Positions 12,387-25,241 of a DNA stretch of 64,000 bases are shown here, in pieces. The translations under genes and the position numbers were made by a program. The notes beneath the pieces were generated by a model, which was not told where the DNA came from, searched no databases, and saw only the letters and a list, made by a program, of their open reading frames with translations. This DNA comes from Tanypteryx hageni (lineage: Eukaryota > Arthropoda > Insecta > Odonata > Petaluridae): contig CM054113.1 of NCBI GenBank assembly GCA_028673005.1, forward strand, positions 209,985,504-210,049,503, given 5' to 3'. The number at the start of each line of letters is the position of its first letter. Position 1 is the stretch's first letter.

Positions 12387-15300
12387 GTGAGTTTACATCC
12401 AAAATATGCATCAATAGGAATTCCATCGTCGCCGCACGTTAACGATCTAAACCAGGGATGGGAAACCTTTTCTACGCGTCTGGCTGCATTGGTAGCAGTG
12501 AATCCTTTTGGGGGCTGCACTGGAAGTTACCAATACTTTTGCGGGCTAATTTAAAGTTAAAATCGGATATTAACTAGAGATTTTGAGGAATCATATAAGT
12601 GAAAATTGTTTCTGAATGAGGTTTTGAGGGTTAAAATTTCAATATTAAATGCTTCATTGTCATAATTTGAATTAAAAAATATGAATTTGTGTTATATTTT
12701 GCGGACCGCTTTTTTATCACAGCTTTGTGGGCCGCAAATAGCGCTCTCGTGGGCCGTATTTGGTCCACCCATGATCTAAGTCAGGTGACTAAAACTTAAA
12801 TCGGTGCGCGGGCCGCATGAAGACCCTCCACCGAACCCGCGTGCCGCATTAAGGCACCGTGTCAAGTCCGCGGGCCGCATACTTTCCCAGTCCTCATATT
12901 CTTTGGACTTTCATTCTGCCCCTTCCACGAGGAGGAAATCGCCCCAACCCTATAATGCGTCCTTAAACCCGTTCATTACAAAAATGCTAGTTTCGGCGAC
13001 GAGGATTAGGTTCTTTGGACACGCAGAACACACACTGGCAGCAAGAAGTTAGTACCCCACCTGCGCAGAATTTTTATAAATTTGAATGAGCAATAAACTA
13101 CATATATTTTGAAAGTGCTGATTTAACATACATCTTAAATTTCTTAGATTTACATGAAATATTTTATATGAATTACATTTGAGTTTTGGCCGTCTAGTGT
13201 AAACTACCTTATTTCGCGGGCCGCAGAAATGTACCGCGGGGGCCGCGAGTTTGAGACCCCTGATCTAACAAGCCAAGGCAGCGCATTTGTTGCCGTAGAC
13301 TACTTTTACGGCCGGGTTTGCCAGACGACCCATCCGTCCGGATATATTTGGTTGCCGCGATCCCCTGCCGCTCTTTATTATCGGCAACCAGTTGGAATTA
13401 TACCCGTGGTCTTGCATGCGTCCCAAAATATCATTTTTGATAACATTAACTCGTAGTTTTCATTTTGACAGGTTTACTGATTTAGCGCGGTTTCTTCTTA
13501 AAATGAGTCTAGAATGGCGAAAACCTTACTACGATCCTAACTCGAATCAAAAAAATACCCGTTTATAAGTAAAAAATTGGTACGAGTATTTCTCCGATCA
13601 TCAGGTGTTTCACTCGTTAAGGAGTATGAGCTTATTTTCCCACCCTTGCCCATACGTATTCAAAGTTGAATAACGTTATATAACCTATTTTTTCCCCTTT
13701 TAAAGTGAATTAGGAAGATACACTCATGTGCAATGAAAACCAACTAAAATATAAACAGACGTGCGCACGCACACCAAAACCTGACGCTACTGACTGAGTT
13801 TAAGTCGATACCTAATTTTTCTTCTTACTTCATCTTTCATGCATGACTTCGGAATCAAAACTTGCGATGTTCCAACTTATCCGAGTTATCTAATTTAACG
13901 CAAGTGTTATTCATTTCATTATCGCTTTCAAATGTTCTTTCTCAAAGAGATACGTCAGCAAAAAGGAGCCCTGCTCCGTCTCCAATACATAAACTTTTCA
14001 GGCACTCCAAGGACCACGGAAAATTCTGTTGGCTATGCGCAGGCCACTGAAAACCTCTCTAGAACTCCGTTCGCGACCACCAACGGCGTCACGATCCTCT
14101 GTTTGAGAAGCGTCGCTGTAGACTTCGCAATCGTTTCAATTACTCTCCAAGAATCGTGCTACGTCGAGCGCTGCAAATTAAAGAATAAGACATTTACTTA
14201 ATGGTTTCATAGGTATTTTAGCTGGCTGCACCCTGAATCGCCCGTCTTAATTTGCTTGCACATCTGCAAATAAGACATCTTTTTCTTTCGTGACACTCTT
14301 GGCAACTTCCCGTGACACAGTTTGGAAACCGCTACTTCAATCAAAGGATGGGGAAACTTTTGACATCAGAAGTTGCGCGTTCTTCAGAAAGTCAGATGTG
14401 TCATCATCTAAACCTATTTATAATTTTTTAAAGTATTATGTGCGTGACAATATCACACAAACAATTGTTTGCATTGAAAAGACGAGACAAAACTTTTTGA
14501 TTATATTTCGTATTAATACTAATATAGATTTTCTTTAGTTGGTCAGATTTGGCTCGCGGACAGCATTCGATCGCTAATGTTGTACGTGAGAATAGTTACA
14601 TTTAATTTCGATGAAAATTAGGATTTGATTAAGATAAAATAATTCTGCTATTTCCGATGTGATTGTTGCTTTCTTCAAGAAGTCGGATCACCAAAATGGA
14701 AAATTTTCGCTCAGTCTGTAATTATACATATTGTCATGCGGCTCTCAAACTTCTTAAGATTGTCATATGCGTCTCCGAGGTTCGGTATCTTTAGCCACCC
14801 CTGTCATAAATGGTTCATTATATGAATCCCGGGATGGAATTTATATTTCTAATTTAACACTGCTACTGTTAGCAGTTGAAACTCACTGTACACAAAGTTT
14901 CACAGGATATTTGAGATATCTATTCTAGGTCTTTTGTTTTTTACGTCAAGCTAACGCAGTAGATTACATAAACGTATTATTCAATCTAAACCGATCTAAA
15001 TTCAGCGGAAAGTTAAAAGTTTGTTAACGAAACAGCATCTACAACTAATCTTCGAAATGCGGAAAGTAAGAAATTTGAGTTTTAACATTCTACATTGTTT
15101 AGCGATTGATTCGGCATGTTTAGGCTGGAAAATCGAACAGTACATCAAAACCTCGGATGAAAAAAATGACCTTTGGTGGGAATTATAGGCGTTTATCTGC
15201 GCTAGCACCCTCCAAAGAATCAAGTCCTCCATAGCAATAGATTTAACGTTATCACCTTTCTCCCAAACACTCGCCGTCGCTCCTCCCGTCGTCTTCTCAT

Positions 15301-18300
15301 CCCACGCCCCACATCTCTCTCTCTCTCTAATTATCGTCTCCGTCCATCTCTCTCTTCACCACCTTCCTCTTTTTTGCCCGGCGTCTCCACTTTCATGCTG
15401 GCTGTGAAAGGGTTTACTGAAATTCGTCCTGTATTCCCTACCATCTTCTGCAATACGATATCATCTCCGTGGATCCAAATAAAGGATTTGTGGAGGATTG
15501 TTTTCGAATTTATTTTTTACCTTCTCGGGTACATAGTACATACTGACATGATGAAAAAAATCGATCTTGGGATTTAACGAAAAAGTATCTACCAGGTACC
15601 AATGAGTATAGAACGAATATTTTTGAAATGTCGGCTATATGCTCTTCTCTATCGACTCAACGATTAAGAAAATTTTCTTCGTATTTTGTATTTACGAATT
15701 TTGCCGTATCTTTGGAAAAGCTATGTTTTGAAAACTAATGATGGCATTTTATATAAGGAAAGACTCAAGCAATTTTGACTTAATTTCTCTCTTTTAAGCG
15801 AATTCCAAATAATAGTCTAGGTCAAAAGCTACAAAAACTAACCGCTTATCGTACACGAGCTTTAACTTTCTTTACAATACATGTATATGCTTAGTAATCT
15901 TAGTGCATTAGAACGTGGCTAAGGTGCAAACTCCTTGGAAATGAATTGTCTATGTACGTTGGATTGAGAGTTCTGTCACCAAATGGCGAAAGTTAGCTGC
16001 GATTTTTGGTATTCTACATTCAAAATGCCTTCTAATTACATCAACATTGTATCAAAAGGTTCATTGCTTACCAAGGTATGCATGCGAGAAGTTACAATTT
16101 ATTTTCCCCGATATTTTTAATTAGCCGTTTAAATATCAACTCTGCATAAGTACAAAACGCAAAGCTTTATTTATCGAGTGCAACATATTTAATCCGAAAG
16201 ATACGGAAGATTACTTACTGGATATTGTTCGCGCATTTTATTTAAATTGTAATTTTAAAATTAAACTAAAAATTTTCGCAAATAACTTTTGGTATTTCCT
16301 TTCTATTCTTTTCTCTCGTAGACATTTTCAATGTTCCCAAGAGAACATTTCATCTCGTCCACATCTTTTACCCATTAGTTCTTACACGAGCCCGTCGAAC
16401 ATCGACCCTCGTGGATATTTTGATAATTCGATAAGCAATCTAGTTTCATCGGACTGACGAGCAAAGGCGTCACGTGCGTTGTTTTCTGCTCTCGTGTTCC
16501 GCAACCACGAGTTGCCTTGTCTTCGTTAATCTGTTCGGTCGATGGATCGGAGGAGAGATAAGCTATCGGTTCTGCCTTTGTGGCACCCGAGGGCACCACG
16601 TTCAACACCCGCAGTGCCCGCCATCTCCTCGCGGGGGAACGATGACTATAACGGATGCGAGAGAGACCACGCTCGACATCCTTGTCTTCAGAGCGGCCGG
16701 GCGGTAGCCTCGACTCGCCTCGGGAGGATGAGGCGTCGGTGGCCTCACAAATGTCGGCCCAGGGGCCCAGAGCTATTTTGCCGCAGCAAGTCATCCACTT
16801 GCTCCCTCTCTTGCTGCTGCTTCTGCTCGACTCGGTGGCAATCGCCGAAGGGGACGAAGAACGGACTTTCGAGCCATGTCCGTTGGGTATGTCGGCGAGG
16901 TATGTGCAGCGGTTGAACTTCGAGAACAGATTCGAACGAATCTCAGCGAAGGACGAGTTCCCGTATGCGAACTGCCCTTGCAAATGCTTAGTATCCACGT
17001 CGGGCGGCGACATATGCGGCTATTGCATCGAGGAAAAGATGGTGGTTTGCGCGGGGGAGATGCTGACGGCGCTGCCCAAAGCCTCCGTATACCCTAAAGA
17101 CGCGCGTCGCGTGAGGGTGAGCGAATCCAAACTGCACGTAATACCGGCCGGCGCATTCGCCGGATTAGACGTCGAGATCATCGACATCGATTACAACCTC
17201 AACCTCGACGGTAATGTGGAGGACGGGGCTTTCGAAGGCGTTTCGTCGCTCGTTCATCTCAACATCACCCGCAGCGGATTGAAGACGGTGAGGTCGGAGT
17301 GGTTCAGAGGACTGGACACCTTGCAGTTCCTGTCTCTCCAAGAAAACGACATAGAGTTCTCGTGCGATGGCCTCGATTCCGACGAAGACAGCGAAGAGAA
17401 TGGAAATGGCGTGTACATTTCTATGGAAGACTTCATGCTGGAAAATGGAACGGCGTGCAGAGAAGGAAGCGTGCAGTGCGACGGCGAAGCCGGTCCGCTT
17501 CTTCAACGATTGCGCTCGCTCGATTTGGGGAAGAACAAAATTTCCTGCCTGCAGGAGGATTCCTTCAATTGGCTTAAGGATAGCAAATTGGAGCAACTGA
17601 GTTTACGAGGGACTTCTCTGAAAGGCGCCGAAAATGGTAGGCTTTGATTTTAACTTATTTCGAAGACCGCGTGTTATAATAGATTTCAAGAGAATAAAAT
17701 GAATGCAGAAGTTAAAAAATTTTGTGTACAAAATTATTATTAAATTATACAAACGAGTACATTTTACTTGTTAATATTGTCTCTGGAATCAGTTTATGAA
17801 ATTATTTTTTTCAAACTAATTTGATACTCTTTTTAATAAATTTAATAATTGATTACAGTTATTACTGATCTTATTTGAAAATAAATGTATTGCATTTTTT
17901 CACACCCAATCTGAATAGCTGTGATTTGAGAGTGAATACTTTGACTTTTTCGTCATTATGAACATGAAGCTCACTACCTTTGTTTTAGGCGATTATCTAA
18001 TAATTGAGAGACTATCCCAAATACTTTTTAACTTTTTTAACCATACCTTTTTGTATTTTAATTGTTGCATATTTCTGGGATTTCAGGAACATTACTTCCT
18101 GTTTCAAAGACTCTTCGCCTGCTGGACATAGGTGATTCTACAATAAGTGACAGTGCTTTGCTGGTTCCGATACTCTCAAGTTTGGGTGGAAATGAATCAT
18201 CTCTTGAAAGTTTAGGGCTTTCTTGCTTGGGACTAAACCGTATGCCAAAAAAAGCTTTGGTATTTGTCAGTCACTCTCTACTCCATTTGTCATTATATGG

Positions 18301-21300
18301 AAATTACTTCCATGTGGTAAAAAAAAATTCATTTCCTGTAATGAATAAATTAGTGGAACTAGATCTCCGCCAATGTGAGATAAAAATAGTTGAAGGAACT
18401 TCCTTTTCTTCTCTCCCTAATCTTAAAACCTTGTTGCTGGCTAACAATCGGATATCTTCAATCGATGGCATGTTTGTAGGTTTGAATTCTCTTAGTCATC
18501 TAGATCTAAGTTATAATTTGGGTGTTAATCTTGTGAAAGGTTATTCACATACTGTTCCATCTTATCCATTGAAGTTAAATTCATATCCACATAATTACTA
18601 TAAACATGTTTTTCCTCCATCCCTAATATCTTTAGATTTATCATTTACTGAAGTTCAGAGAATTGAGGAAATCTTATTCAAAGGCCTTTGTCAACTCAAG
18701 CACCTTTCAATCTGCTATACCAAAATTACACATGTGGATAACACATCTCATCCATTTAGAGACTTGACTAACCTCACCATTTTGGAAATGAGCGGAAATA
18801 CTTGGCTTGAAAAAAATTTGTCCAACTGGATTTTTTATGGTTTATCCTCACTGCGGGAGCTTTATCTAAACTCTTTCACCAGTGAAAAGTATGGTAGTTA
18901 TACCTCCCAAAGTCTCTCATGGTCAAACTCAGGGAGCCCATTCCAATCTGTGCCTTCTTTGCGCTTACTAAGTCTGAAGCAGAACAGTATTCGGACCATC
19001 AACCAATCAGTGTTTTCCCCATTAGAAAATTTGGAGACCCTATACCTCTCTGACAACCTTCTCATCTCATGGGAAGAACCTTTATTCTCTGCAAACAAAA
19101 AACTGAAAACTTTAACCTTGCACCAGAACCAATTAAGTTATATTTCTGATGAAATGCTATCGGAATTTAGAAATCTTTCCAAAATATCACTCTTTGCAAA
19201 CCCTTTCGTCTGTAATTGTAAAGTGTGGGATTTTGCACTGCTAGCAAACAAAGGAGTAATACATGTAGTAGACTGGGATCAAGAATATTCTTATATGTGT
19301 ATTGACAGATCAATGAACCTCTATCAAAATTTTGATGGGGATTGGGGAATGGGATGTGATGGCATGGATGAAAAATCTAATGATAAGAATCCACAACCCA
19401 CTGATGCTCCACTTTCCATGGCTTCTTGGTCCACTTCAGTTATATATATTTTGATCATTATAGTGACCTCGATAATTTTTGCATTGGTGATAATCCACCG
19501 TAAGTGGAATTACTTTCGGTATTTTGGTAATTTAGTAAAGAGTGTGGCAGTTATTGGTCTTATGAGTGAAGAAATGAAAACATCTGAGCCCATGTACAAC
19601 TATGATGTCTTTGTGTCATATTGTGATCATGACAGATCATGGGTGCTAAATAAATTGCTGCCTAACCTTGAACTAAAGGATGATGGCCATGACGATTCAA
19701 CGCAGCCAGGCCCAGCTTTCAAGGTTTGTTTGCATGAAAGAGATTTTCAAGTGGGCTATAGTATATTGGAGAACATCATAACATGTATGGACAACAGCCG
19801 AATGATCCTCCTAGTAGTGTCTGCAACTTTTCTGCGCAGTCAGTGGTGCCAGTTTGAAATGCATCTTGCCCAGCACCGCCTATTAGAGACTCGACGAGAT
19901 GATCTTCTGCTTGTGTTATTGGAAGAAATCCCACGAGCTAAACGTCCTAAAACACTTCACTACCTCATGATGACAAAGACCTATCTTGTTTGGAATACAG
20001 AGGCATCACAAGATATATTTTGGAAAAGGCTAAGACGAGCTATAAGGCCTAATCCTGCACGGATAGATACATCAATTTCTGCATTTCCATGAAATAACAG
20101 TCAAAGAGGTGAGATGGTACTTCATTATTAATTAAAGTTTTATTTTCTGTAAAGAAGCACTTAATTGAAAAAGTTTTTTATACTCCTAGTACAAAATTAT
20201 GCCAATCTAGTCACAAAAAACAAATTTGGTTAATGTTACAAATAAATTTTACCTCAATTAATTGAACTTTTTTGCATTAGATTATGTTGTATCAATAGTA
20301 TTTTTGTATCTATTCAAAAGTGTCTTCATCTTTAGAATTTATTTTTAAATAGAACTATGAGTATTTCACTTGATGTCAGTTTACTATCAATGTAATTCTG
20401 AATGACGCCTCAGTCTGTTGCAATAAATATATCTTGGAAATAAGCCTTGTATCTGTTTTCTTTTCCATCCTGCCCTTATTCTTAATTTATCATAGTGCTA
20501 GATTTAACTAGACTTCATGTCTATATACAACTAAGTTACAGCAATATGGACATAAACATCAACATGAGTGGAGGAAAGAAACCTGGAATATTTTTTTCTT
20601 TACAAAATGCTCATGTGGTCACATGAATTAACATGAAGAAGTGGAAGCTGTAGTTTTGTACACTCTCATAACAATTCTGAAGTTATGATTGATATAGATT
20701 ATTAATTGTAAATACATAAGTAAAACTTAGCCCAAAGCCCAAAGAAAAGTATTATATTTTTATTGTTGATCTGTAAATTAGGCCAATGAAAATAAAGAAA
20801 TTTCATAACAAATAGTACATTTAATTACACTGTATAGCATGCTCTGAAGTCCACAGATAGGTCCATGGTGACAGGTTAAAATGGGTTCTTCAGATTCTTC
20901 TTTCTTCAGCAGCTTTCTTCATTTCTTGCTGACTCTTTCCATCAATTGAAACCATTCTGTTTTCTTCCTTTTTTATTTCAAAATTTCCTAGTATCATGTT
21001 AGTAGTCATGCATTCCTTTCCCTTTGGAAAATGCTTGTTCTGGTATGCCTTTGCCTTTCTTATCTATACTTTCTCACCCATTCTTTTCAATACTTTTTCA
21101 TTTTTTAATCTATCAGATTGTTCTGATGTTCTTCTCCAATTCCATGTTTGGAAGTTTTCCAAGTACTCTCTTTAATTTAATTTTTATTAAACAAACATAT
21201 TTCCTCTCTATTCAATGCAATACTCCTCCCAGCATTTCACCAACTTCATCCATAGCTCTTTGTTCATTTCAGTAGTTAACAGAGTTCTTTTTCTATGAAG

Positions 21301-21686
21301 ATGACTTTTGCTTTAATGATTACTGTCCTCATTTAATTTTTTTATTTTATTCACAAAGCTTCTGAAGTATTTATACTGTTCAACTTGTGCTAATGGCATA
21401 TGTATATTTAAATCCACCTCAACCAATATTATCATGACTTTAAATTATTCTACATTTATTCGCATCTCATACTTTCTCTGGTTTGTCTAAAAAAATATCC
21501 CCGCAATAAAAAAAATTATGTTATGTTGGATTAAAAATGCTTCCAAATACATTATATATTATTATCCCTTAAAATTAATACTTAATTTTAACAAAAATGG
21601 GGAAAGGTGCATGTAGAAAAAGTATAGAACATGGGACTTGAAAATAAATGCATGGAATTTGCCTTTAACCTTAACCTTTAAACTCC

Positions 21687-21742
<56 letters not shown>

Positions 21743-24700
21743 TGTTAAAGAAAAGATATTAATAAATTAGGTGATGTAAATCACATGTACATTATTGTCA
21801 AGCACTAACCTTTATCTATACAGAGCAGGGGTGGAATAACGTTTCAAATCATTACGTTATTCTGTAACGTTACAAAGGATCAGTTTTCATTACATAATGT
21901 AAAAATAACACTACACAATTTAATTGTTACATTATATAACATTATTTTGTAAAACCGTTATATAATGTTATTTCAATTTTTTTGCTTTGGCCAATAGCAC
22001 ATTCTTAATTATTAAATATAATAGTATTAAATAAAATCACAAAATAATTGTCTATAATAATTTTAATTCAGTTATATAATAAAAAACAGTCAAAATAATA
22101 CTGTGCAATTATACGTCTTTGGCAAAAAAGGAAATAAATAATATATATTTAAGTCTGACAAAACCTTCGAAAATTGCAGCTATATTGATTTCTTCGTTAT
22201 TCACAGTCGCATCTGAAACTGAATTTCTTACAGAAATTTTAATTATAAATTGATCAAATTCATCACCGTCGGTGGTTGAATGTGCTTTGTTGTTTAGCAG
22301 AATGATTTCAGTCTCTTTACAAAAATTTCTACTTATATTCTTTAGAGTTGTCCAAATCTTTTTAAATGAAGTTTTTGCTTCAATGTAGCTTGGAATCATG
22401 GATCAAGATAAATAGCGGATTACATTGCTAACACCTCGCAGACTTAACTGTTCACAAATTGATGGAATGAAACGATCCTTAGATCCTAAGTAGACAGGCA
22501 TTATCTGTAAAGTTAGGAATAATTTTGAAACGAGAAAAAATTCTGCTATGACAGGGAATTGAACCTGGGTCTTCCACTTGCCTGGTGCATATTCTACCAC
22601 TGAACTACTGTAGCAGATAATTTTTCCTGTTTCTGAATGTGGGTGTTTTTCTTAGTTTGGTCTGGGCTAGCCAACTTAGTATCAACCAGCCCCAATGGTC
22701 ATAGCAGAATTTTTTCTCATTTCAAAACTATTCCCAACTTTACAGCTAATACCTGTCTGCTTATGATCTTATGATCATTTCATTCCATCAATTTCTAGCT
22801 TGGTAATCTCACCATTTGAGAGGGAGGGGTTTTCTTTGACGTTCTCTTGGAGGATGTCTGTTGATACTAGCTTGGCTAGCCTGGACCCAACTAAGAAAAA
22901 CACCCACATTCAGAAATGGGAAAAATTATCTGCTATGGTAGTTCAGTGGTAGAATATCTGCCCGGCAAGTGGAAGATCCTGGTTTATTCCCGGTCATAGC
23001 AGAATTTTTCTCATTTCCAAATTATTCCCTTAACAGTTTACATTTTTTATGTTATGTAACAAAAACTAATCCTTTGTAATGTTATTACATCCCTAGTTCA
23101 TGACATAACAGCTGACACTGAGCATGTGATGAAACGCACTGAAGTTAGCTGAACTTTGTGCAGTGTTGCCTGGCCAAAACATTTTGGTTTGATGACATTA
23201 TAATAACTTCATTGCAAATAAAATTTTGATAACATTATAATAATGTTACATTAAATGTTATTGGCTATTATAATGATATGTATGGATCATTATGTTATTG
23301 TCCAAAAAAAACAATTTAATCATTATTATAACATTATCGGGTACTGTTACGTTACATTTTCCACCCCTGATACAGAGGGACAAAATCGATTCATATTGTA
23401 TCACTAGTTTCTTTCTTATAAGCTGTGGAGTACTGTTGGTGTTCATGTAATTTCAAAGTTGGACTGATGTGCTTAGCCCATTTATTATGGTTGATAATTA
23501 ATAACATTAAGCACATCCTTCCTCCGCTAAAATGCATTTCTGCCAGTGTTAATAGAGCTGCTGGAAGCAATTCTGGAATGCTTCTTTTGGATTGGTATGC
23601 AGTACCTCCTGTGTTGCTGCGATGACTTCTCCCTCACTACCAAAGATAACTTTGAAATAGCATGAACACCAGAAATACTCCACAGTTTATAACAAAGAAA
23701 CCAGTAGTACAATAAGAACAGATTTTGTCCATCTGTATAGGTAAAGGTTAGTACTTAATAATAATGTGCAGGTGATCTTTCCTCAAGTGCCTGTAGCCTG
23801 TAGGGAAAGTGTGAACGTTTTGACTGTACCACTTATATGACATTGGGAAAATCCCTTGTGCTTCCCTTTCCAACCATTTTCATTTCTTAATCCCTTTTGA
23901 AGAGGGCAAATACTGTTCTTCCTTCATTTTCACTTCAGTTTGACAAAGAAGAGCCTTCTTTTAACAGCTGTTGTATAGAAAGTTGAACTGAATACAGCTG
24001 AACCACAAACATTTTGGCATCATGAGTCATAACACTTTTTTTCGATCTCTAGTTAATCTGTTTGCAAAGTATATAATTCAAAGGAAAGACAACATACCAT
24101 TATCTAGAAAGCATTGGACAAAGTTTGGAGTGACTCAGTACATACAAGAGCATAAAATGTCACTGTGTCTCTGGTGGTACATAGGTATGTTGTACCATAA
24201 GGTGTTTATAGGTTAATCTATGCATCTATATAAAAGCAAAATTATATGTATGTCTGTCCACTAAATTATAAATTGGTGGAAAGAATTGGTCTAAAGATCA
24301 CCATAGTGATCTTAGATTAAAATTCTTATTTACAAGAAAATTCTTTAGGGCAATGATAAACAAAAAGCTCTAGGACTTCATGTTTTAGATTTTTAGTTGC
24401 ATTTAGTATAAATTCATCAAAATTCTTTTGAAGATAGAGAAATTAGTTATTAATGACTTTATGAAATTATATGATATAGGCAAGAGAAATACCATTTAAA
24501 TTTTAAGAAATTGAATGTTTTAATTTAAGAATTTATGTTTTATAGCAGAGGTGGGAAACTTACAGTCAACGGACTGTATGTGACCCCAGGGGTGTATTTA
24601 CCGATAGGCAGAAAAGGCAAATGCCTATGGGTAGTCATCTCATGGGAGTCGCTTGTTTTACATCAACAGCTGAACAGCTGACTGGGTGGCTACAACAGTG

Positions 24701-25194
24701 TCAATTTTTAAATCAGAATTGATGGAACTGGCATTTTTTAATAACTTAGTACTTACTTATTATCTCTGCCTTTATATATTCTTTGCACTACTTTGAATAA
24801 AACATTGGGACATACGAAAGTTGTGGGGAGAGGGGGGGCAGTCAGGGCTATGTATGAATCTGCCCACGTGACCCTCACAAATCACATTTAATATGATGCT
24901 ATGCTATGATGAAAAAGTGATTGATAAATTTTAACACAAAAATGCTTAATTTTTAATTGAAATTATGTTAATAAAACCTTGAATATTGAAATATTAATGC
25001 TCAAAACCTTATTCAGAATCAATATAAACTCATATGTATTATCAGCTTCCAATGCAGCCCACTGAAGAATTGCATACCACTTATGCAGCCCACCATGTAG
25101 AAAATTTAGCCTCCTCCTGTTCCATAACAACAGAGACTCATTTGCTTTATCTCAATGGTATTCAACCTTTTTTTATCGCCTTACCCCTTAAAAC

Positions 25195-25241
<47 letters not shown>

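Larger units (their letters stand above)
21826..23369. mobile_element. hAT element (1,544 bp) with perfect 8-bp target duplication
   Basis: The ends are CAGGGGTGGAA and TTCCACCCCTG, with an identical octamer atacagag on both sides (21818-21825 and 23370-23377). Terminal sequence is rich in repeated aacgtta/taacgtt and ataatgtta motifs. A minus-strand open frame (22109-22399) may be a transposase fragment, but no diagnostic motif survives. The middle contains an inverted pair of tRNA-like sequences and their flanks. Confidence 0.8.
21780..23775. mobile_element. Palindromic element split by a hAT insertion
   Basis: The sequence left of 21826 plus that right of 23377 forms one arm (21780-21825, then 23378-23470). 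Its reverse complement is found at about 23640-23775. Both arms carry acattatt, actaacctttayctatacag, the stretch ggacaaaatc, a tttctttsttataa motif and ctgtggagta. The left arm only becomes continuous if the hAT at 21826-23369 is removed. The central loop is about 23470-23640. No coding sequence recognised; family unknown. Confidence 0.65.

Noticed and set aside
16375..17013. 212-codon minus-strand open frame opposite the Toll start
   Set aside because: It is the antisense of the G/C-rich first Toll exon and its upstream region. It has no domain, and the plus strand has signal peptide, phase-matched splicing and TIR homology.
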